The notes: generated by a model from the letters alone, not told the origin. 64,000 nt of DNA from Petrolisthes cinctipes (GCA_033782935.1 JAWQEG010001313.1:772001-836000), one strand, 5' to 3'. Shown: positions 34,706 through 48,400, counted from the first letter of the stretch. Program-made: numbers and translations.

Positions 34706-34767
34706 GGAGCCTTTGTGCAATTTTATAATTATATATATTTTTTTAACATTCTACGGTGAAAGGGTAA

Positions 34768-35370
34768 ACTAATAATAACATTGACAAGCGTTCCACTAAG
34801 AACACATATTATTATAACCTGATTATTATACCTATTATATCCGAACACACTAACACTATTACAAGGCCACACACACATTAACACACATACACTATTACAG
34901 TGCTACACACACATTAACACACATACATTATTACAAGGCCACACACACATTTACACACATATACACTATCACAGTGCTACACACACATTAACACACATAC
35001 ATTATTACTAGGCTACACACACATTAACACACATACATTATTACAAGGCTACACACACATTAACACACATACATTATTACAGTGCAACACACACATTAAC
35101 ACACATACATTATTACAGTGCAACACACACATTAACACACATACATTATTACAAGGCTACACACACATTAACACACATACAGTATATAAAACCAATAGAG
35201 GCTTAGCTCTAAGTCTTTCATGTATGTTTATCTTGTCTTGTAACACTACATAATTATATTTTCTCTGTATATGTAACATGTATTATTTTATTGCATTATA
35301 ATTTGTCTAATAACATTGACAAGCGTTCCACTAAGAACACATATTATTATAACCTGATTATTATACCACC
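34768..35370. repeat. ~36-bp minisatellite flanked by a 61-bp direct repeat
   Basis: ACACACATTAACACACATAC then ATTATTACAAGGCTAC repeats about nine times between 34850 and 35185. ATAACATTGACAAGCGTTCC through CCTGATTATTATACC occurs on each side, at about 34775-34833 and 35310-35368. Confidence 0.9.
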
Positions 35371-35590
35371 TCAGTTTGTCATGAGAGAAAAAGATTATTA
35401 CTTATATCTTTATATTTTAATTAAGTATTAATTAACATTTCAGTATGAACATAATACATACAGCATGCAGTATGTGTGTTATTTTATATCAATGTTTGGG
35501 ATATGACACTTATATTTACATATTGTTTATCAGTAATATTATTTATTGTTGGTAAAATTGGTATATATTCCTTACTGTTATAGCAAAGTT

Positions 35591-35591
35591 T

Positions 35592-35657
<66 letters not shown>

Positions 35658-35686
35658 GGTCTGTTATGGTGTGTGTTTCTATGTAA

Positions 35687-35743
<57 letters not shown>
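35591..35743. repeat. Two (CT)n microsatellites
   Basis: CT runs at about 35594-35653 and 35690-35743, separated by 37 bp. Minus-strand RE-repeat ORFs are artefacts. Confidence 0.97.
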
Positions 35744-35751
<8 letters not shown>

Positions 35752-35852
35752 GTGGAAATGTCATGATAATGTGCAAACTATATATATATTAATTTTTTTG
35801 GGTACATCCTGTGATAAGTTGTGCAGGCAGTGTTATGTACTGTGTAATGGTG

Positions 35853-38800
35853 GGTTGTGTGTGTGTGGGAAAGGAGGGAGGGTTGGGTGTCTGTGGGGAA
35901 GGAGGGAAGGTTGGGTGTGTGTGGGGAAGGAGGGAGGGTTGGGTGTGTGTGTGGAAGGAGGGAGGGCTGGGTGTGTGTGTGTGTGGAAGGAGGGAGGTTT
36001 GGGTGTGTGTGTGTGGAAGGAGGGAGGGTTGGGTGTGTGTGTGGAAGGAGGGAGGGTTAGATGTGTGTGTGTGTGGAAGGAGGGAGGATTAGGTGTGTGT
36101 GTGTGTGTGGAAGGAGGGAGGGTTGGGTGTGTGTGTGTGGAAGGAGGGAGGGTTGGGTGTGTGTTGGGAAGGAGGGAGGGTTGGGTGTGTGTGTGGAAGG
36201 AGGGAGGGTTGGGTGTGTGTGTGGAAGGAGGGAGGGTTGGGTGTGTGGGGAAGGAGGGAGGGTTGGGTGTGTGTGTGTGTGTGTGGAAAAAGGGAGGGTT
36301 GGGTGTGTGTGTGTGGAAGGAGGGAGGGTTGGATGTGTGTGTGGAAGGAGGGACGGTTGGGTGTGTGTGTGTGTGGAAGGAGGGAGGGTTGGGTGTGTGT
36401 GTGTGGAAGGAGGGAGGGTTGGGTGTGTGTGTGTGGGGAAGGAGGGAGGGTTGGGTGTTTGTGTGGGTAAGAAGGGAGGGTTGGGTGTGTGAGGGGAAGG
36501 AGGGAGGGTTAGGTGTGTGTGTGTGGGTAAGGAGGGAGGATTGGGTGTGTGTGTGTGGGGAAGGAGGGAGGGTTGGGTGTGTGTGTGTGGAAGGAGGGAG
36601 GGTTGGGTGTGTGAGGGGAAGGAGGGAGGGTTAGGTGTGTGTGTGGGGAAGGAGGGAGGGTTGGGTGTGTGTGTGTGTGTAAGGAGGGAGGGTTGGTTGT
36701 GTGTGTGGAAGGAGGGAGGGTTGGGTGTGTGTGGGGAAGGAGGGAGGGTTGTGTGCGTGTGTGTGGGGAAGGAGGGAGGGTTGGGTGTGTGTGTAGGGAA
36801 GTAGGGAGGGTTGGGTGTGTGTGGGGAAGGAGGGAGAGTTGGGTGTATGTGGGGAAGGAAGGATGGTTGGGTGTGTGTGTGTGTGTGGAAGGAGGGAGGG
36901 TTGGGTGTGTGTGTGTGTGTAAGTAGGGAGGGTTGGGTGTGTGTGTGTGGGGAAGGAAGGAGGGTTGGGTGTGTGTGTGTGTGGAAGGAGGGAGGGTTGG
37001 GTGTGTGTGTGTGGAAGGAGGGAGGGTTGGGTGTGTGTGTGTGGTGAAGGAGGGAGGGTTGGGTGTTTGTGTGGGTAAGAAGGGAGGGTTGGGTGTGTGA
37101 GGGGAAGGAGGGAGGGTTAGGTGTGTGTGTGTGGGTAAGGAGGGAGGATTGGGTGTGTGTGTGTGGGGAAGGAGGGAGGGTTGGGTGTGTGTGTGTGGAA
37201 GGAGGGAGGTTTGGGTGTGTGAGGGGAAGGAGGGAGGGTTAGGTGTGTGTGTGGGGAAGGAGGGAGGGTTGGGTGTGTGTGTGTGTGTGTGTAAGGAGGG
37301 AGGGTTGGGTGTGTGTGTGGAAGGAGGGAGGGTTGGGTGTGTGTGGGGAAGGAGGGAGGGTTGTGTGCGTGTGTGTGGGGAAGGAGGGAGGGTTGGGTGT
37401 GTGTGTAGGGAAGTAGGGAGGGTTGGGTGTGTGTGGGGAAGGAGGGAGGGTTGGGTGTATGTGGGGAAGGAAGGATGGTTGGGTGTGTGTGTGTGTGGAA
37501 GGAGGGAGGGTTGGGTGTGTGTGTGTGTGTAAGTAGGGAGGGTTGGGTGTGTGTGTGTGGGGAAGGAGGGAGGGTTGGGTGTGTGTGTGTGGAAGGAGGG
37601 AGGGTTGGGTGTGTGTGTGTGTGGAAGGAGGGAGGGTTGGGTGTGTGTGGGGAAGGAGGGAGGATTGGGTGTGTGTTGGGAAGGAGGGAGGGTTAGGTGT
37701 GTGTGTGTGTAAGGAGGGAGGGTTTGGTGTGTGTGTTGGGAAGGAGGGAGGGTTGGGTGTGTGTGGGGATGGAGGAAAGGTTGGGTGTGTGTGTCTGGGG
37801 AAGGAGGGAGGGTTGGATGTGTGTGTGTGGGGAAGGAGGGAGGGTTGGGTGTGCGTGTGTGGGGAAGGAGGGAGGGTTGGGTGTGTGTGTGAGGGGAAGG
37901 AGGGAGGGTTGGGTGTGTGTGTGTGTGGGGAAGGAGGGAGGGTTGGGTGTGTGTGTGAGGGGAAGGAGGGAGGGTTGGGTGTGTGTGTGGAAAGAGGGAG
38001 GGTTGGGTGTGTGTGTGTGTGGAAGGAGGGAGGGTTGGGTGTGTGTGTGTGTGGAAGGAGGGAGGGTTGGGTGTGTGTGTGTGGGGAAGGAGGGAGGGTT
38101 GGGTGTGTGTGTGTGTGGAAGGAGGGAGGGTTGGGTGTGTGTGTGTGTGGAAGGAGGGAGGGTTGGGTGTGTGTGGGGAAGGAGGAAGGGTTGTGTGTGT
38201 GTGTGTGTGGGGAAAGAGGGAGGGTTGGGTGTGTGTGTGATTTGTGTGTGTGTGTAAGGAGGGAGGGTTTGGTGTGTGTGTTGGGAAGGAGGGAGGGTTG
38301 GGTGTGTGTGTGGCTGGAGGAAGGGTTGTGTGTGTGTGTGTGGGGAAGGAGGGAGGGTTGGATGTGTGTGTGTGGGGAAGGAGGGAGGGTTAGGTGTGCG
38401 TGTGTGGGGAAGGAGGGAGGGTTGGGTGTGTGTGTGAGGGGAAGGAGGGAGGGTTGGGTGTGTGTGTGTGGGGAAGGAGGGAGGGTTGGGTGTGTGTGTG
38501 AGGGGAAGGAGGGAGGGTTGGGTGTGTGTGTGGAAGGAGGGAGGGTTGGGTGTGTGTGTGTGTGGAAGGAGGGAGGGTTGGGTGTGTGTGTGTGTGGAAG
38601 GAGGGAGGGTTGGGTGTGTGTGTGTGGGGAAGGAGGGAGGGTTGGGTGTGTGTGTGTGTGGAAGGAGGGAGGGTTGGGTGTGTGTGTGTGTGGAAGGAGG
38701 GAGGGTTGGGTGTGTGTGGGGAAGGAGGGAGGGTTGGGTGTGTGAGGGGAAGGAGGTAGGGTTGGGTGTGTGTGTGAGGGGAAGGAGGGAGGGTTGGGTG

Positions 38801-39410
38801 TGTGAGGGGAAGGAGGTAGGGTTGGGTGTGTGTGTGAGGGGAAGGAGGGAGGGTTGGATGTGTGAGGGGAAGGAGGGAGGGTTGGGTGTGTGTGTGGAAG
38901 GAGGGAGGGTTGGGTGTGTGTGTGGAAGGAGGGACGGTTGGGTGTGTGTGTGGGGGGAAGGAGGGAGGGTTGGATGTGTGTGTGTTGGGAAGTAGGGAGG
39001 GTTGGGTGTGTGAGGGGAAAGAGCGAGGGTTGGGTGTGTGTGTGTAAGGAGGGAGGGTTGGGTGTGTGTGTTGGGAAGGAGGGAGTGTTGGGTGTGTGTG
39101 TGGAAGGAGGGAGGGTTGGGTGTGTGTGTGTAAGGAGGGAGGGTTGGGTGTGTGTTGGGAAGGAGGGAGGGTTGGGTGTGTGTTGGGAAGGAGGGAGGGT
39201 TGGGTGTGTGTGGGGAAGGAGGGAGGGTTGGGTGTGTGTGTGGAAGGAGGGAGGGTTGGGTGTGTGTGTGTATGGAGGGAGGGTTGGGTGTGTGTTGGGA
39301 AGGAGGGAGGGTTGGGTGTGTGTTGGGAAGGAGGGAGGGTTGGGTGTGTGTGGGGAAGGAGGGAGGGTTGGGTGTGTGTGTGGAAGGAGGGAGGAAGGAG
39401 GGAGGGTTGG
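35853..39410. repeat. 3.5-kb G-rich minisatellite, (GT)n GGAAGGAGGGAGGGTTGG units
   Basis: About 110 units of 25-40 bp. Each is a variable (GT)n run, GGAAGGAGGGAGGGTTGG and minor variants (GGGTAAGAAGG, AGGGGAAGG, TTGGGAAGG). Larger blocks are duplicated: GTGTTTGTGTGGGTAAGAAG occurs at 36455 and 37063 (offset 608), and GTGCGTGTGTGGGG at 37851 and 38396 (offset 545). ORFs up to 400 codons on + and 805 on - are translations of the repeat. Multiple GGG tracts make the + strand a candidate for G-quadruplex formation. Confidence 0.95.
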
Positions 39411-40080
39411 GAGGGAACGATGAGGTAAGCTTTAGGAGGAGAGGGAAGAGGAGGGATGAAGGAAATGGAGGAAATGAAATGAAGTGATTGGAGAAAAAGG
39501 ATAAGGGGAAGAACGGGAGGATTGCTGATTGCGGATTTGAAGCTGTAAAGGAAAGGAGGGGAGATGAGGGAAAGGGAGAAGATGTGTAGGGAAGGGAAGG
39601 GAAGGGTAGATATGGCAAAGAAAGGGAGGGGAGATGAGAATGGAGGAGAGGAGTAGGAAAGGAAAGGGAAGAGTAGGGTAGGTATGGTAAAGGAGGGGAG
39701 GGGAGAGGAAGGGAAGGGAGAAGAGGGATAGGGAAGAGAAGGGTAGGTAGGGTAAAGGAAGGGGAGGGAGAGGAGGGGAAGGGAGGAGAAGGGAATGGGA
39801 AGGGAAGGGTAGGTAGGGTAAAGGAAGGGAGGGGAGAGGAGGGGAAGGGAGGAGAGGAGTAGGGTAGGGAGGGGAAGGATACGTAAGGTAAAGGAAGGGG
39901 AGGGAGAGGGAGGGAACAGGAGAGGAAGGGAGAAAAGGGGTAGGAAAGTGAGGGAAGGAGAGGGAAAGGGAAGGGTAGGTAGGATAAAGGAAGGGAGGGA
40001 GAGGGACGAATAGGAGAATATAAAGGAAGGAAGAGAAGGAGGGATAAGAGACGATAAAGCAGGGGAAGGGAGAGGAGGAA
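39411..40080. repeat. Degenerate polypurine repeat, ~80-bp unit (left part)
   Basis: Purine-rich sequence with recurring GGGTAGGTAGGGTAAAGGAA and GGGAGGGGAGAGG words. It matches 41826-42258 and shares core words with the 61-bp satellite. Confidence 0.85.
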
Positions 40081-40187
40081 TACAATATTAATGTATATAA
40101 TATAATACAAACAGCAACAGACCAGTTGGTCCTTTAGAGGCTTTTTTTATTCTAAGGTGTTAACTACTAGTAGAGATAATGAATAAA

Positions 40188-40196
40188 ATAATAATG

Positions 40197-40228
<32 letters not shown>
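40188..40228. repeat. (AAT)n microsatellite
   Basis: ATA/TAA repeats adjoining the left arm of the 38-bp inverted repeat. Confidence 0.9.
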
Positions 40229-40229
<1 letters not shown>

Positions 40230-40532
40230 TTTTGTAGCAAATCTTTTCTAATTTACGAATTATTTTCTTAATATTGCTGGGAGATGGAAAAGCAAATTAC
40301 CAAGAGAGTTTATTGGCCTGACGTTTCGGCTTTCTCTAAAAGCCATTCTCAAAGGAATGAGTGTCTTAAAGGTAACAGGTATATTTATAGTCCCTGAGTA
40401 AAGGTACTGCTGTGCATACTGCGCCCTGATTGGCTGTTAGCAGTCCCGCTTGATTATGTGCGTACTGCGCCCTGATAATAATAATAATAATAATAAATAA
40501 TTCGTAAATTAGAAAAGATTTGCTACAAAATA
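40228..40532. mobile_element. Penelope-like non-coding fragment bounded by a perfect 38-bp inverted repeat
   Basis: 40228-40265 and 40495-40532 are exact reverse complements (left begins TATTTTGTAGCAAATC). Between them, read on minus at about 40356-40318, lies GGCTTT-TAGAG-AAAGCC followed by GAAAC and GTC. This resembles helix II and core of the hammerhead motif found in Penelope-like elements, but the first core box reads TTGAGAA instead of CUGANGA. ACTGCGCCCTGAT is duplicated at 40418 and 40464. No ORF. (AAT)n microsatellite borders both ends. Confidence 0.55.
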
Positions 40533-40589
40533 AACAGCGCAGAGCTCGCAGTTATCTTCAACAAAACCTGTATTAAAGAGGGTTTCCTT

Positions 40590-40996
<407 letters not shown>

Positions 40997-41825
40997 CCCC
41001 AGACCAATTAAAGGTGTAATATACTTATGGTTCATTGGAGCACTTTGATCCCTTTGAAGTATACCAACAAACAGGACCACATTAACATTAATAATGGTGT
41101 TCTGTTGTTTAGAATAGTGTGTAGGAATCAGTTGTTCCAGATTTACCAACACTGTACTACTCCTCTTTAACTTCCTGGCTATCTGTTCCTATATTTATAA
41201 AGACAAATTATTTATTTATTAATATAAGTAACAAGGAAGCACTACCATCTTGTATTACCATTATAATGTTATATTTCATTCAATATAATTAATTTATTGT
41301 AAAATATAACATTGTGCAAAATGTGTCAACAACTTAGTGAACAGGAGTGAGCCATCACGTCCAGCTGCCTCCATGTCTGAGCCTTCACCTCCTCTTCTGT
41401 CCAAGTAATTAATAAGAATGTACTGCATTACAGGAAATTACTAAATATTGTCATGGTATTGCAGTCGTAGCTCGGTATCATATGTAATTATTGTGTGTAT
41501 CTATGTTATATCTCTTCTCTGTGTTGACCAGACCCCTCATACCAACTCCACTGATTGCCATCTATCCTCTGTTGTTTCATCCTTCACACCACATATGATT
41601 AATTGATTAATGACTGACTGACAGAATGACCATTTGTGTACCATAATGTGGGGAAAAGGGGAATGAAAATGAATTGGTGAGTGAGGCGTGTGTGAAGCAT
41701 ACAGACAAGAGGGAGGGAATGATTATTCTATACTGTAAATCTCTGACTCCAGGACATACGCAGGACTGATAACACTGAATGTAATGTATATTTATGTGTC
41801 TGATTTTATATAGGGTTACACAGCT

Positions 41826-42258
41826 ACGGAAGAGTAGGAAAGGGTAGGTAGGGTAACGGAAGGGGAGGGAGAGGGAGGGTACAGTAAGGGGAAGGGAGAA
41901 GAGGGGTAGGGAAGGGAAGGGAAGGGTAGGTAGGGTAACGGAAGTGGAGGGAGAGGGAGGGTACAGGAGGGGAAGGGAGAAGAGGGGTAGGGAAAGGAAG
42001 GGAAGGAGAGATAGGGTAAAGAAAAGGGAGGGAAAGGAAGAGAAGGGAGAAGAGGGGTATGGAAGGGAGGGGAGAAGAAGGGTAGGGAAGGGTAGGTAGG
42101 GTAAAGGAAGGGGAGGGGAAGGTATGTATGGTAAAGGAAGGGGAGGGAGAGGGAGGGGAAGGCAGAAGAGGGATAGGAAAGGGAAGGGAAGGGTAGATAT
42201 GGTAAAGGAAGGGGAGGGAGAGGGATGGTACGGGAGGGGAAGGGAAGGGAAGGGAAGG
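41826..42258. repeat. Degenerate polypurine repeat, ~82-bp unit (right part)
   Basis: AGGGTAGGTAGGGTAACGGA starts near 41841 and 41923 (period about 82), each followed by GGAGGGAGAGGGAGGGTACA and GGGAGAAGAGGGGTAGGGAA. Copies decay rightwards and pass into the 61-bp satellite at about 42260. Confidence 0.85.
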
Positions 42259-42499
42259 CAGAAGAGGGATAGGGAAGGTAATGACAGGATAGGTAGGGTA
42301 AAGGAAGGGAAGGGAAGGGAGGAGAAGGGATAGGGAAGGTAATGACAGGATGGGTAGGGTAAAGGAAGGGAAGGGAAGGGAGGAGAAGGGATAGAGAAGG
42401 TATTGACAGGATAGGTAGGGTAAAGGAAGGGAAGGGAAGGGAGGAGAAGGGATAGGGAAGGTAATGACAGGATAGGTAGGATAAAGGAAGGGAAGGGAA

Positions 42500-45400
42500 G
42501 GGAGGAGAAGGGATAGAGAAGGTAATGACAGGATAGGTAGGGTAAAGGAAGGGAAGGGAAGGGAGGAGAAGGGATAGGGAAGGTAATGACAGGATAGGTA
42601 GGGTAAAGGAAGGGAAGGGAAGGGAGGAGAAGGGATAGGAAAGGTAATGACAGGATAGGTAGGGTAATGCAAGGGAAGGGAAGGGAGGAGAAGGGATAGA
42701 GAAGGTAATGACAGGATAGGTAGGGTAAAGGAAGGGAAGGGAAGGGAGGAGAAGGGATAGGGAAGGTAATGACAGGATAGGTAGGGTAAAGGAAGGGAAG
42801 GGAAGGGAGGAGAAGGGATAGAGAAGGTAATGACAGGATAGGTAGGGTAAAGGAAGGGAAGGGAAGGGAGGAGAAGGGATAGAGAAGGTAATGACAGGAT
42901 AGGTAGGGTAAAGGAAGGGAAGGGAAGGGAAGGCAGAAGAGGGATAGGGAAGGTAATGACAGGATAGGTAGGGTAAAGGAAGGGAAGGGAAGGGAGGAGA
43001 AGGGATAGAGAAGGTAATGACAGGATAGGTAGGGTAAAGGAAGGGAAGGGGAAGGAGGAGAAGGGATAGGGAAGGTAATGACAGGATAGGTAGGGTAAAG
43101 GAAGGGAAGGGAAGGGAGGAGAAGGGATAGAGAAGGTAATGACAGGATAGGTAGGGTAAAGGAAGGGAAGGGAAGGGAAGGCAGAAGAGGGATAGGGAAG
43201 GTAATGACAGGATAGGTAGGGTAAAGGAAAGGAAGGGAAGGGAGGAGAAGGGATAGAGAAGGTAATGACAGGATAGGTAGGGTAAAGGAAGGGAAGGGAG
43301 GAGAAGGGATAGGGAAGGTAATGACAGGATAGGTAGGGTAAAGGAAGGGAAGGGAAGGGAGGAGAAGGGATAGGGAAGGTAATGACAGGATAGGTAGGGT
43401 AAAGGAAGGGAAGGGAAGGGAGGAGAAGGAATAGGGAAAGTAATGACAGGATAGGTAGGGTAAAGGAAGGGAAGGTAAGGGAAGGGAGGAGAAGGGATAG
43501 AGAAGGTAATGACAGGATAGGTAGGGTAAAGGAAGGGAAGGGAAGGGAGGAGAAGGGATAGGGAAGGTAATGACAGGATAGGTAGGGTAAAGGAAGGGAA
43601 GGAAAGGGAAGAGAAGGGATAGGGAAAATAATGACAGGATAGGTAGGGTAAAGGAAGGGAAGGGAAGGGAGGAGAAGGGATAGGGAAGGTAATGACAGGA
43701 TAGGTAGGGTAAAGAAGGGAAGGGAAGGGAGGAGAAGGGATAGGGAAGGTAATGACAGGATATGTAGGGTAAAGGAAGGGAAGGGAAGGGAGGAGAAGGG
43801 ATTGAGAAGGTAATGACAGGATAGGTAGGGTAAAGGAAGGGAAGGGAAGGGAGGAGAAGGGATAGAGAAGGTAATGACAGGATAGGTAGGGTAAAGGAAG
43901 GGAAGGGAAGGGAAGAGAAGGGATAGAGAAGGTAATGACAGGATAGGTAGGGTAAAGGAAGGGAAGGGAAGGGAGGAGAAGGGATAGGGAAGGTAATGAC
44001 AGGATAGGTAGGGTAAAGGAAGGGAAGGGAAGGGAGGAGAAGGGATAGGGAAGGTATGACAGGATAGGTAGGGTAAAGGAAGGGAAGGGAAGGGAGGAGA
44101 AGGGATAGGGAAGGGAATGACAGGATAGGTAGGGTAAAGGAAGGGAAGGGAGGAGAAGGGATAGGGAAGGTAATGACAGGATAGGTAGGCTAAAGGAAGG
44201 GAAGGGAAGGGAGGAGAAGGGATACAGAAGGTAATGACAGGATAGGTAGGGTAAAGGAAGGGAAGGGAAGGGAGGAGATGGGATAGAAAAGGTAATGACA
44301 GGATAGGTAGGGTAAAGGAAGGGAAGGGAAGGGAGGAGAAGGGATAGAGAAGGTAATGACAGGATAGGTAGGGTAAAGGAAGGGAAGGGAAGGGAGGAAA
44401 AGGGATAGGGAAGGTAATGACAGGATAGGTAGGGTAAAGGAAGGGAAGGGAAGGGAGGAGAAGGGATAGAGAAGGTAATGACAGGATAGGTAGGGTAAAG
44501 GAAGGAAAGGGAAGGGAGGAGAAGGGATAGAGAAGGTAATGACAGGATAGGTAGGGTAAAGAAAGGGAAGAGAACGGAGGAGAAGGGATAGAGAATGTAA
44601 TGACAGGATAGGTAGGGTAAAGGAAGGGAAGGGAAGGGATGAGAAGGGATAGGAAAGGTAATGACAGGATAGGTAGGGTAAAGCAAGGGAAGGGAAGGGA
44701 GGAGAAGGGATAGAGAAGGTAATGACAGGATAGGTAGGGTAAAGGAAGGGAAGGGAAGGGAGGAGAAGGGATAGGGAAGGTAATGACAGGATAGGTAGGG
44801 TAAAGGAAGGGAAGGGAAGGGAGGAGAAGGGATAGAGAAGGTAATGACAGGATAGGTAGGGTAAAGGAAGGGAAGGGAAGGGAGGAGAAGGGATAGAGAA
44901 GGTAATGACAGGATAGGTAGGGTAAAGGAAGGGAAGGGAAGGGAAGGCAGAAGAGGGATAGGGAAGGTAATGACAGGATAGGTAGGGTAAAGGAAGGGAA
45001 GGGAAGGGAGGAGAAGGGATAGAGAAGGTAATGACAGGATAGGTAGGGTAAAGGAAGGGAAGGGGAAGGAGGAGAAGGGATAGGGAAGGTAATGACAGGA
45101 TAGGTAGGGTAAAGGAAGGGAAGGGAAGGGAGGAGAAGGGATAGAGAAGGTAATGACAGGATAGGTAGGGTAAAGGAAGGGAAGGGAAGGGAAGGCAGAA
45201 GAGGGATAGGGAAGGTAATGACAGGATAGGTAGGGTAAAGAAAGGGAAGGGAAGGGAGGAGAAGGGATAGAGAAGGTAATGACAGGATAGGTAGGGTAAA
45301 GGAAGGGAAGGGAGGAGAAGGGATATGGAAGGTAATGACAGGAAAGGTAGGGTAAAGGAAGGGAAGGGAAGGGAGGAGAAGGGATAGGGAAGGTAATGAC

Positions 45401-48400
45401 AGGATAGGTATGGTAAAGGAAGGGAAGGGAAGGGAGGAGAAGGAATAGGGAAAGTAATGACAGGATAGGTAGGGTAAAGGAAGGGAAGGTAAGGGAAGGG
45501 AGGAGAAGGGATAGAGAAGGTAATGACAGGATAGGTAGGGTAAAGGAAGGGAAGGGAAGGGAGGAGAAGGGATAGGGAAGGTAATGACAGGATAGGTAGG
45601 GTAAAGGAAGGGAAGGAAAGGGAAGAGAAGGGATAGGGAAAATAATGACAGGATAGGTAGGGTAAAGGAAGGGAAGGGAAGGGAGGAGAAGGGATAGGGA
45701 AGGTAATGACAGGATAGGTAGGGTAAAGAAGGGAAGGGAAGGGAGGAGAAGGGATAGGGAAGGTAATGACAGGATATGTAGGGTAAAGGAAGGGAAGGGA
45801 AGGGAGGAGAAGGGATTGAGAAGGTAATGACAGGATAGGTAGGGTAAAGGAAGGGAAGGGAAGGGAGGAGAAGGGATAGAGAAGGTAATGACAGGATAGG
45901 TAGGGTAAAGGAAGGGAAGGGAAGGGAGGAGAAGGGATAGAGAAGGTATTACAGGATAGGTAGGGTAAAGGAAGGGAAGGGAAGGGAGGAGAAGGGATAG
46001 GGAAGGGAATGACAGGATAGGTAGGGTAAAGGAAGGGAAGGGAAGGGAGGAGAAGGGATAGAGAAAGTAATGACAGGATAGGTAGGGTAAAGGAAGGGAA
46101 GGGAAGGGAAGAGAAGGGATAGAGAAGGTAATGACAGGATAGGTAGGGTAAAGGAAGGGAAGGGAAGGGAGGAGAAGGGATAGGGAAGGTAATGACAGGA
46201 TAGGTAGGGTAAAGGAAGGGAAGGGAAGGGAGGAGAAGGGATAGAGAAGGTATGACAGGATAGGTAGGGTAAAGAAAGGGAAGGGAAGGGAGGAGAAGGG
46301 ATAGAGAAGGTAATGACAGGATAGGTAGGGTAAAGGAAGGGAAGGGAGGAGAAGGGATAGGGAAGGTAATGACAGGATAGGTAGGGTAAAGGAAGGGAAG
46401 GGAAGGGAGGAGAAGGGATAGAGAAGGTAATGACAGGATAGGTAGGGTAAAGGAAAGGAAGGGAAGGGAGGAGATAGGATAGGGAAGGTAATGACAGGAT
46501 AGGTAGGGTAAAGGAAGGGAAGGGAAGGGAGGAGAAGGGATAGAGAAGGTAATGACAGGATAGGTAGGGTAAAGGAAGGGAAGGGAAGGGAGGAAAAGGG
46601 ATAGGGAAGGTAATGACAGGATAGGTAGGGTAAAGGAAGGGAAGGGAAGGGAGGAGAAGGGATAGAGAAGGTAATGACAGGATAGGTAGGGTAAAGGAAG
46701 GAAAGGGAAGGGAGGAGAAGGGATAGAGAAGGTAATGACAGGATAGGTAGGGTAAAGAAAGGGAAGAGAACGGAGGAGAAGGGATAGAGAAGGTAATGAC
46801 AGGATAGGTAGGGTAAAGGAAGGGAAGGGAAGGGATGAGAAGGGATAGGAAAGGTAATGACAGGATAGGTAGGGTAAAGCAAGGGAAGGGAAGGGAGGAG
46901 AAGGGATAGAGAAGGTAATGACAGGATAGGTAGGGTAAAGGAAGGGAAGGGAAGGGAGGAGAAGGGATATGGAAGGTAATGACAGGATAGGTAGGGTAAA
47001 GGAAGGGAAGGGAAGGGAGGAGAAGGGATAGAGAAGGTAATGACAGGATAGGTAGGGTAAAGGAAGGGAAGGGAAGGAAGGAGAAGGGATAGAGAAGGTA
47101 ATGACAGGATAGGTAGGGTAAAGGAAGGGAAGGGAAGGGAAGGCAGAAGAGGGATAGGGAAGGTAATGACAGGATAGGTAGGGTAAAGGAAGGGAAGGGA
47201 AGGGAGGAGAAGGGATAGAGAAGGTAATGACAGGATAGGTAGGGTAAAGGAAGGGAAGGGGAAGGAGGAGAAGGGATAGGGAAGGTAATGACAGGATAGG
47301 TAGGGTAAAGGAAGGGAAGGGAAGGGAGGAGAAGGGATAGAGAAGGTAATGACAGGATAGGTAGGGTAAAGGAAGGGAAGGGAAGGGAAGGCAGAAGAGG
47401 GATAGGGAAGGTAATGACAGGATAGGTAGGGTAAAGGAAGGGAAGGGAAGGGAGGAGAAGGGATAGAGAAGGTAATGACAGGATAGGTAGGGTAAAGGAA
47501 GGGAAGGGAGGAGAAGGGATAGGGAAGGTAATGACAGGATAGGTAGGGTAAAGGAAGGGAAGGGAAGGGAGGAGAAGGGATAGGGAAGGTAATGACAGGA
47601 TAGGTAGGGTAAAGGAAGGGAAGGGAAGGGAGGAGAAGGAATAGGGAAAGTAATGACAGGATAGGTAGGGTAAAGGAAGGGAAGGTAAGGGAAGGGAGGA
47701 GAAGGGATAGAGAAGGTAATGACAAGATATGTAGGGTAAAGGAAGGGAAGGGAAGGGAGGAGAAGGGATAGGGAAGATAATGACAGGATAGGTAGGGTAA
47801 AGGAAGGGAAGGAAAGGGAAGAGAAGGGATAGGGAAACTAATGACAGGATAGGTAGGGTAAAGGAAGGGAAGGGAAGGGAGGAGAAGGGATAGGGAAGGT
47901 AATGACAGGATAGGTAGGGTAAAGAAGGGAAGGGAAGGGAGGAGAAGGGATATGGAAGGTAATGACAGGATATGTAGGGTAAAGGAAGGGAAGGGAAGGG
48001 AGGAGAAGGGATTGAGAAGATAATGACAGGATAGGTAGGGTAAAGGAAGGGAAGGGAAGGGAGGAGAAGGGATAGAGAAGGTAATGACAGGATAGGTAGG
48101 GTAAAGGAAGGGAAGGGAAGGGAGGAGAAGGGATAGAGAAGGTAATGACAGGATAGGTAGGGTAAAGGAAGGGAAGGGAAGGGAGGAGATAGGATAGGGA
48201 AGGTAATGACAGGATAGGTAGGGTAAAGGAAGGGAAGGGAAGGGAGGAGAAGGGATAGAGAAGGTAATGACAGGATAGGTAGGGTAAAGGAAGGGAAGGG
48301 AAGGGAGGAAAAGGGATAGGGAAGGTAATGACAGGATAGGTAGGGTAAAGGAAGGGAAGGGAAGGGAGGAGAAGGGATAGAGAAGGTAATGACAGGATAG

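Noticed and set aside
37693..40110. 805-codon minus-strand ORF and many + strand Cys/Val/Gly-rich ORFs
   Set aside because: Translations of the GT/GGAAGGAGGGAGGG minisatellite and the polypurine repeat. Composition follows the repeat, and overlapping frames are equally open.
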